Below are positions 59,763-64,000 of a DNA stretch of 64,000 bases, one piece after another; position 1 is the stretch's first letter; every line of letters begins with the position of its first letter. The stretch comes from Montifringilla adamsi. Taxonomy: Eukaryota; Chordata; Aves; Passeriformes; Passeridae. Under the pieces are notes generated by a model. The model did no database searches. It worked only from the letters and a program-made list of their open reading frames with translations, and was not told the DNA's origin. Both the position numbers and the translations under genes were made by a program. The stretch is taken from positions 4,008,815 to 4,072,814 of the forward strand of contig JAGGNK010007448.1 of assembly GCA_017590115.1 (NCBI GenBank). Direction: 5' to 3'.

Positions 59763-62569
59763 TTGGTTTTTTTCGAGCTTCATCCCTGGCCTGAGCAGAG
59801 GTGCACTTTCCTGTGGTTGTTGCCAAGGCTGCAGGAGCCACGGCCAGGCTGTGTCTGCAGCAGGCAGGTGTTTGTGTCTGACACCACGTAAGGCAGTAAT
59901 AAAAGAACACTTTTCACTTTATTGAGGTGCAGCAGAGAATGGAGCACATTGGTGTGTGAGCTCCCTCCTTCTGTTCCAGGGAGGAGTTGGGCAGCACCAC
60001 TGGGTTCCTGATAAACATCTGGTGATGATTTACTGATATCCAGATTTTACTTCCATTTAACAGCTAGATCAGCATCCACTGCTCATCTCTAAGATGTGCA
60101 GCAGAAACCTTTGGTGTGTAAATTGCCTGGCAAGAAATCAGCAAGAGAATGGGTCGGGAAGAGGAGGAAAATTACTTCAGATGATACCAGCAAACCCTGC
60201 CAAGATCAGTTTTCCTCCTTTGGGATTATTTGATGCATCACTCTGAAAACTCAAGCAGAAAAGACAAGAGAAAAAATATGGAAAGGAGAAGTTGGAGGGT
60301 ACCAGGCTCTTCTGGTACTCTACCAATGCTTTGGTGAATAACAGCAAACTCACTGAGCTTCTTGTGAGATTTGCCACCTCTCAGGCTTTGTGCTCTTAAT
60401 CCATTTGATAGCCTTTAGGACACTGTTTCTCTTTTCAAATGGAGAATTACTTTTTTTTTTTTTTTTTTTTTTTTAACTAAACACAAATATGAAAGTTCTA
60501 TCACAATTTTAATGTACAGCTGCACAGAAATAAGGCCAAACCTCCGGGCCTCATTAATTTGTTTCCTCCCCATTTTGCTTGTTGAAAGCACATGGAAGTG
60601 CATTTTCATTTCTCAGTTCAAATGCTTTTTGCCATCAGTTCATGCACCATGTCCAGGTGTTGTGCAGACCACAGGCTGAGAAATAGTTCTTCAGAGATAG
60701 TGCCATGAGAGAGCAAATGTGGTAAACAGAAGTGGGGGAAGTTCCTGAATGACCTCTAGTCAACCCTTTTGCTTTCCAGTAGGGTCAGGAAGATCAATGC
60801 TTTTGAAGACATGAACTTGCCTGGTCTGTTTTTAAAAGCCTCCAGTGATGGTGATTTCACATTCTCCCGAGGCACAGCAGAAAGAGCTCTGAGAGCTCAG
60901 CTACCTTGAAAATTGAGGCTGAGCAAGGCAGAGTTTTCCTTCCATCCATGAAGATCTGGGAAAAGCAGAAAAGCAAGCAGGAAAAGCCCAGAGAGAGCCA
61001 TTAATGACCCCTGTGGGAAGGCAGCAGCTGGCAGCTACCTCAGCCTCAGCATGTGGAGATGAATTGCAGGTGCTTCTATCCCATAAGTCTATGAAGTTTC
61101 CTTTCACTTTAATATTTATGGGAAGCCACTCTTACATATCAAAGGTGTGCTCATCTTTACTCCATTACTCATGAGAGAGATAACTCAATATCTCAAAGAT
61201 GCCCTGATCAAGGGGCAATTTCTCTTCTCCCCATGCCAAATGCAGACCAGGTGTAAATGGATGCATCTCCATGAAAATTGTATCTTTTCATGCTGGCACT
61301 GAGCAGAGCCCTCTTGCTCAGTGTACTAGAACATTTCCCAGATCCCAGTGTCAGCTCCTCAGCTCAATCCAGTGCACATCACATGGCCCTTTTCTTTAAG
61401 CAGCCCTACAGAAAGAACAGACTGGAATCGTGCTTTCATGCCTTAGTACTTTGTTTAAGAGCATGAAATTGTCTCTTGGTGAGAAAGATGGAGGCTTTCA
61501 AGCTGGCAAAGAAGAGACATTTTTAAGCACTTTAACCCAGAGGGATGTAATAGCTGCTGAGGCTGGGATTCATCTCCCTTCCCTTCAGAAGTGGAGCAGG
61601 GAGAGGGCTGGGATAATCACCCCAATCTCTCTTCGGGCTGGGGCTGTGGGTGCCTCCCGAGAGGATTCCTCTGACCCAGATTAGAGCCTGTTCTGGAGAG
61701 GGAAATGAGGCATCTTCCAGGGGAGCCTTCTGCTGCTGGCTGCAGAGGCAGCCTGGTGTGACCACATCAGCCTCAGAGGTTGAACACCTAGATGTTTAAA
61801 TTAAGAAAATGAGTCTCCCTCTGCCTGGCATACAGAATTCCAGCAGTTTAAATCCCTGTGCATTGAGAGCAGTTTATGAAATTCTGCTTCAACCTTGTAT
61901 CAAGTTCTGAGAAATAAAAACTGGGGGGAAATATCCTTGTGAAGCCATGTTATTTCAATGTTTTAGAAAATGGAGAAATTCTGGGGTGCTCCCAGCCCCA
62001 AAAGTTGCTTTGAAAATCCCAGGGAAATTACATGCACAAGCCAGGCTTAGGGAAGGTAACCAGAAAAAACAACAATCTTTGGAACTAAAATTGCATAGGG
62101 CATAGAAAATGAGCAATGAATCTTCAAAAAGTCTTTTTTTTTCTTCCCTTTTTGCATCTCAGAGATCTCAGAATTCCTCTGGCTTCATCATTATCTGTCA
62201 TACTTAGGAAGGTTTAGTATGAGTTTTCATTGACCTTTGGGGTTTTGCTGTTGCTGTTGTTGTTTTGGGGTTTTTTTGATGTTTTTTTTTTTTTTGTTTG
62301 TTTGTTTCCTTGACTTATTACACTCCCCTCTTTCTGTACTCCTGCATCTCCATGTAAATCCAAGGGAGCTTTATTATTTAGAGAGCAGCATAAATAACTC
62401 TGGTGCTTTACACCCCAGTAGAAATGCATTATCTGCCCTCAAAGTGTTCTCAATTTCCAGAAGATACCAAAGCCTGTAGCACAGGTGGAGGAATGGGAAC
62501 ATCACCAGGGCATAGGGATGGCGAGGTCACCACCACCAACACTTCTGCGGGAGAGGGTGATTGCCTTGT
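59763..62569. other. Gene-free DNA with a long T-run
   Basis: A T24 run lies at 60451-60474. On the minus strand this is an A24 run preceded, about 38 bases upstream, by an ATTAAA word (60513-60508). That is the spacing of a polyadenylation signal and tail, so a small retrocopy on the minus strand is possible, but no parent gene is recognisable. A TTG/T-rich patch lies at 62235-62305. No gene is supported. Confidence 0.5.
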
Positions 62570-62651
62570 GGTGTCCCTGCCCATGGCAGGGGTTTGGAAT
62601 GAGATTGGCCCTAAGGTCTCTTCTAGCCCAAACCATTCTGGGATTCTGTGA
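62570..62651 (+). mobile_element. Short CR1 LINE 3' end
   Basis: GTGTCCCTGCCCATGGCAGG, TTTGGAATGAGATTGGCCC, AAGGTCTCTTCTAGCCC, and the tail AAACCATTCTGGGATTCTG show the last 80 bases of a CR1 3' UTR in forward orientation. It faces the next CR1 tail to tail. Confidence 0.92.
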
Positions 62652-62741
62652 TCTTTTCCAAAGGGAGGGCTGAACATTTTATAGCCTTCAACATGAAAAG
62701 CAAACAAAGAAAAGAGAAGTTGAGGACCAGTGGTCATTTTA

Positions 62742-62910
62742 TCATAGAATCATAAAATCCTAGAATGGTTTGGGTTTGAACAGATCTTAAAACTTATCTC
62801 ATTCACCCCTGCCATGGCAGGGACACCTTCCACTGTCCAAGTTGCTCCAAACCTTGTCCAAGCTGGCCTTGGACATTTCCAGGGATCCAGGGGCAGCCTG
62901 TGGGCAACAT
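62742..62910 (-). mobile_element. CR1 LINE 3' fragment, reverse, with intact tail
   Basis: The plus strand opens with a reversed tail repeat, TCATAGAATCATAAAATCC and TAGAATGGTTTGGG, followed by CCCCTGCCATGGCAGGGACA, CTTCCACTGTCCAAGTTGC, CCAAGCTGGCCTTGGAC and GGATCCAGGGGCAGCC. It stands about 90 bases from the forward copy at 62570-62651, forming an inverted pair. Confidence 0.95.
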
Positions 62911-64000
62911 TTTATTTATGTTTCATGAAGGGTTACTTCAGACAAGCTCAGTTTTGTCCTGAGGGCTGAGTGGCAGCTGTCACCTGCATTATTTAATCAG
63001 GAGAAACAGAGTCCAGCCTCCCCCCACAATGTGAACCCAAGTTCAATGGCAACTTGAATGTTGTGGGGACAAGAGGAGACTGGAACACTCCAGCAGAGCT
63101 CATTTGGATGCCACCTGGGTCTGTGCAATTCTAATGCAGCACTTTCAGTAGGAATGTTCTCCCTCCTCTCTGAAAGGAACATTTTGAGTGTTGCCTGTGT
63201 GGAAGGTAAAGAGGCCCAGACAATCAATGTGTTGAAGTACATGGCTTTGAATGGAGTGGGGAGATGTAAAGTCACTGAGGAATAAAAAATTGTTTCTGCG
63301 TACTGATGAAGTACCTCCTGTGCTGGGTAGTCTTGGAGCAAGTGTGATCTATTTTGGCTAAAATGACTATGAGCTGTTTTCACAATGCAGAAAAGGAAAA
63401 AGCTGGAATTGCTGCTTTTAAATCAGAAAGTGAGAAAAGGAAGATGATGTACACAAGTGAGGCAGATACCATCTCAAACACATCTTTGTTGGCTCTGTGT
63501 TATGAGAATAAGAACTACAACACCTGTGGACACAAAATGCACCAGGCTGCATGCCCCCATGGCCCTGCACACCAGCACATGCACACACTCTTCCTGCATC
63601 CCACATGAGTTCTGTTGTATTTCCAGCTCCAGAGCTGCCTAGGAGGCTCTCCTGACTACACACAGACAAGATATACACAGGCACAAACTGTGCATTCTGC
63701 TCAGTGGCACAACAATTTGCCATTTAAATCACTATCACAATAATTACTATGGGTGCTGGGATGTATTTAATCATCCTACGTGAGGAGGTGTGAGGGGAAA
63801 ATGGAACCACCCCAAGACCAGACCAAATAAGATCTCCCCAGGTAATATAGGGATATTCTCAGAGCTCTTCCACATGCATCCATCACCCCAAAACTCACAT
63901 GGAAACACATCCTGAATTTCCATTCCCTCCTTCACCCAGGAACAAACCTCCATCTAAACTTAGGAAACTCTGCCCAAACCTCAGCTGCCATCTATTTACT
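62911..64000. other. Gene-free single-copy DNA
   Basis: No gene, RNA or repeat is recognised. Overlapping frames on both strands at 62997-63383 and 63354-63723 have no domain. Confidence 0.55.

Noticed and set aside
1..64000. CRISPR arrays, phage genes, toxin-antitoxin or other prokaryotic systems
   Set aside because: No spaced direct repeats or bacterial-type gene packing; repeats identify the DNA as vertebrate.
1..64000. tRNA, rRNA or snRNA genes
   Set aside because: No box A/B tRNA pattern with a foldable cloverleaf and no rRNA or snRNA signature was recognised by eye; a covariance-model scan would settle it.

Overview
The window reads as nuclear DNA of a bird, probably a songbird, with no protein-coding gene that can be supported. 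The bird assignment rests on repeats: many 5'-truncated CR1 LINE copies with the avian-type 3' end (an 8-10 base tail repeat of the ATTCTATGAT/ATTCTGTGAT kind), a solo LTR of the ERVL-like class widespread in birds, and three more solo LTRs that resemble passerine endogenous retrovirus LTRs. Family assignments are from memory of these repeats, not from a database search. All long open frames are short, start without context and lack recognisable domains, so the region is best read as intergenic or as one or more very long introns.

Layout. 1-4730: single-copy DNA with an AT-rich block near 4.1-4.5 kb. 4731-5012: a reverse-strand CR1. 5013-14380: mostly unique DNA, free of recognisable CR1, interrupted by a perfect tandem duplication built around long A-runs (11204-11412). 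14381-14780: solo LTR, forward. 14781-21460: unique DNA with one MIR-like SINE remnant and a long GGAT microsatellite. 21461-24100: two CR1 pieces, an MIR-like SINE and two candidate conserved non-coding blocks. 24100-30287: unique DNA with a second forward MIR-like remnant and AT-rich candidate regulatory blocks. 30288-30647: solo LTR, reverse, with a near-perfect target-site duplication. 31461-31945: long reverse CR1. 34540-35080: very old reverse CR1-type LINE, followed by an extreme G/T homopolymer tract. 38-48 kb: the most repeat-dense part, with forward CR1 pieces, an MIR tail, an old reverse LINE and the ERVL-type LTR. 48210-55264: unique DNA with an AT-rich, homeodomain-site-bearing candidate conserved block near 54.3-54.9 kb. 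55265-55877: a third retroviral-type solo LTR, reverse. 56965-58100: old forward CR1/L3-type LINE that still shows a decayed reverse transcriptase active-site region. 59587-62910: three more CR1 pieces, two of them forming an inverted pair.

The repeats are layered by age: MIR-like and decayed CR1/L3 remnants (old), sharp CR1 3' ends (intermediate), and solo LTRs (younger in bird lineages). Nothing indicates an operon, CRISPR array, phage, integron or any other prokaryotic system, and I found no convincing undescribed system. The most useful leads are the candidate conserved non-coding blocks, the tandem A-run duplication, the CR1 inverted pair, and the shared 3' core of two otherwise different LTRs.
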